Source: an uncultured Clostridia bacterium (GTDB lineage Bacteria > Bacillota > Clostridia > Christensenellales > Aristaeellaceae). Taken from it: a stretch of DNA of 6,396 nt. The notes beneath the pieces are model-generated. The model saw only the letters and a program-made list of their open reading frames with translations, was not told where the DNA came from and did not search any database. Each line of letters begins with the position of its first letter. Positions within the stretch are counted from its first letter, which is position 1. Positions 5,819 through 6,396 of this stretch are shown here, piece after piece. The stretch is taken from the NCBI GenBank assembly GCA_946409855.1, contig CAMJXZ010000197.1, positions 1-6,396 of the forward strand. The letters run 5' to 3'. Both the position numbers and the translations under genes were made by a program.

Positions 5819-6396
5819 TTATTTCTTTTTCGCCAGCGGGTCGGCGGGCTGGGAGCCGAACAGCTCCAGCATCTCGTTCTGGGTCAGGGAGAAGGCGTTC
5901 TTGGTAAACTCCCACAGGAAGTGGTGGCGGCGGTTGATGGTATCCCGCATGCGGTCGATACGGGTGTTCCAGTAACGCTTGGCGCCGTCCTTGGACAGGG
6001 GGGAGTCGGAGTTGATCTTCTTGTCGTTGAGGGGAGCCCAGCGCTCAAAGTGCAGGTCCATCGCCGGCTCCAGGGTGGCTTTGATTTCCTCCAGCTTCGC
6101 CAGCATGACCTCGGGCGTCAGGGTGCGGTAGATGTAGGCCAGCCGTTCCAGGAACTTCTGCTTCATCTGCTTGTTTTCCAGAAGCTTGAGGAAGATGGTG
6201 TTGTTGATCAGCTTGTCGCCCATGCCCTTGGGCTTGGTGTAGGACCTGGGGCTGTCAAAGGAGGAAGAGAAGAGGCCGTAGTCCAGGTCAAAGACCAGCC
6301 ATTTCCATTTCTGGTCCTTGCCGGGCAGCTTATAGAACATGGTGTTGCCGATGTCGGAGTTGCCGAAGAACATCTCGATGGCCAGGTAGTCGTAGT
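5819..6396 (-). CDS. CotH kinase family protein, C-terminal part only
   Basis: The frame stays open through the right edge, so the N-terminal part is missing; 191 residues are visible, starting YDYLAIEMFFGNSD. CotH proteins are atypical protein kinases, first known from Bacillus spore coat phosphorylation but widespread beyond spore formers. The catalytic-centre motifs are here: GNSDIGNTMFYK (fragment residues 11-22, candidate catalytic D14 and metal-binding N17), then WKWLVFDLDYGLF (30-42) with the DLD that plays the role of the kinase DFG aspartate. The rest is helical (LLENKQMKQKFLERLAYIYR) and ends with a C-terminal region typical of the family, finishing PLAKKK. Any signal peptide or membrane anchor would be in the missing part. 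It is the first visible gene of the operon leading into DUF4956 and VTC. Residue roles are assigned by motif analogy. Confidence 0.9.
   Translation of the reverse strand, partial: YDYLAIEMFFGNSDIGNTMFYKLPGKDQKWKWLVFDLDYGLFSSSFDSPRSYTKPKGMGDKLINNTIFLKLLENKQMKQKFLERLAYIYRTLTPEVMLAKLEEIKATLEPAMDLHFERWAPLNDKKINSDSPLSKDGAKRYWNTRIDRMRDTINRRHHFLWEFTKNAFSLTQNEMLELFGSQPADPLAKKK

Noticed and set aside
1..6396. tRNA, rRNA, CRISPR array, insertion sequence or attachment site
   Set aside because: No cloverleaf, evenly spaced repeats, transposase, integrase or terminal inverted repeats were seen on either strand.

Overview
The window is GC-rich (roughly 60 % by eye) and gene-dense, with strong AGGAGG-type ribosome binding sites. 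It carries a secreted SH3-repeat protein and the CotH / DUF4956 / VTC-domain gene trio. This points to a GC-rich Clostridia-like Firmicute, perhaps an uncultured gut or rumen lineage. The lineage is inferred from style and gene content; there is no marker gene in the window.

Layout. (1) 2-1484, plus strand: the 3' end of an ABC transporter permease followed by its ATPase. Both are of the ferric-iron (FbpB/FbpC) type within the broader iron/polyamine/sulfate importer group. The pair ends in a clear intrinsic terminator at 1524-1562. (2) 1485-1636: a convergent intergenic region with three stem-loops, including a 43-nt imperfect inverted repeat. (3) 1637-2749, minus strand: an exported protein with two bacterial SH3 domains and a C-terminal domain I cannot name with confidence. 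(4) 2750-3028: a non-coding gap of about 280 bp with a possible operator palindrome but no convincing promoter. (5) 3029-4264, minus strand: an Xaa-Pro aminopeptidase (M24B) with all five metal ligands. (6) 4265-4357: a short but structured gap holding the terminator of the next operon and a perfect 24-bp palindrome. (7) 4358-6396, minus strand: an operon transcribed in the order CotH-family kinase (5' end outside the window), DUF4956 membrane protein, VTC-domain protein.

The CotH / DUF4956 / VTC trio is the most interesting part. It puts a predicted protein kinase, a small multi-pass membrane protein and a predicted polyphosphate-polymerase-type enzyme in one transcription unit. The last two genes are 3 bp apart, and the unit is closed by its own terminator. 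These families are known neighbours in bacteria, but as far as I know their joint function is not established. The DUF4956 protein could be the membrane partner of the soluble VTC enzyme, as Vtc1 is for Vtc4 in yeast; that is inference. The ABC transporter, the SH3 protein and the aminopeptidase look like separate transcription units with no evident functional link to the trio.
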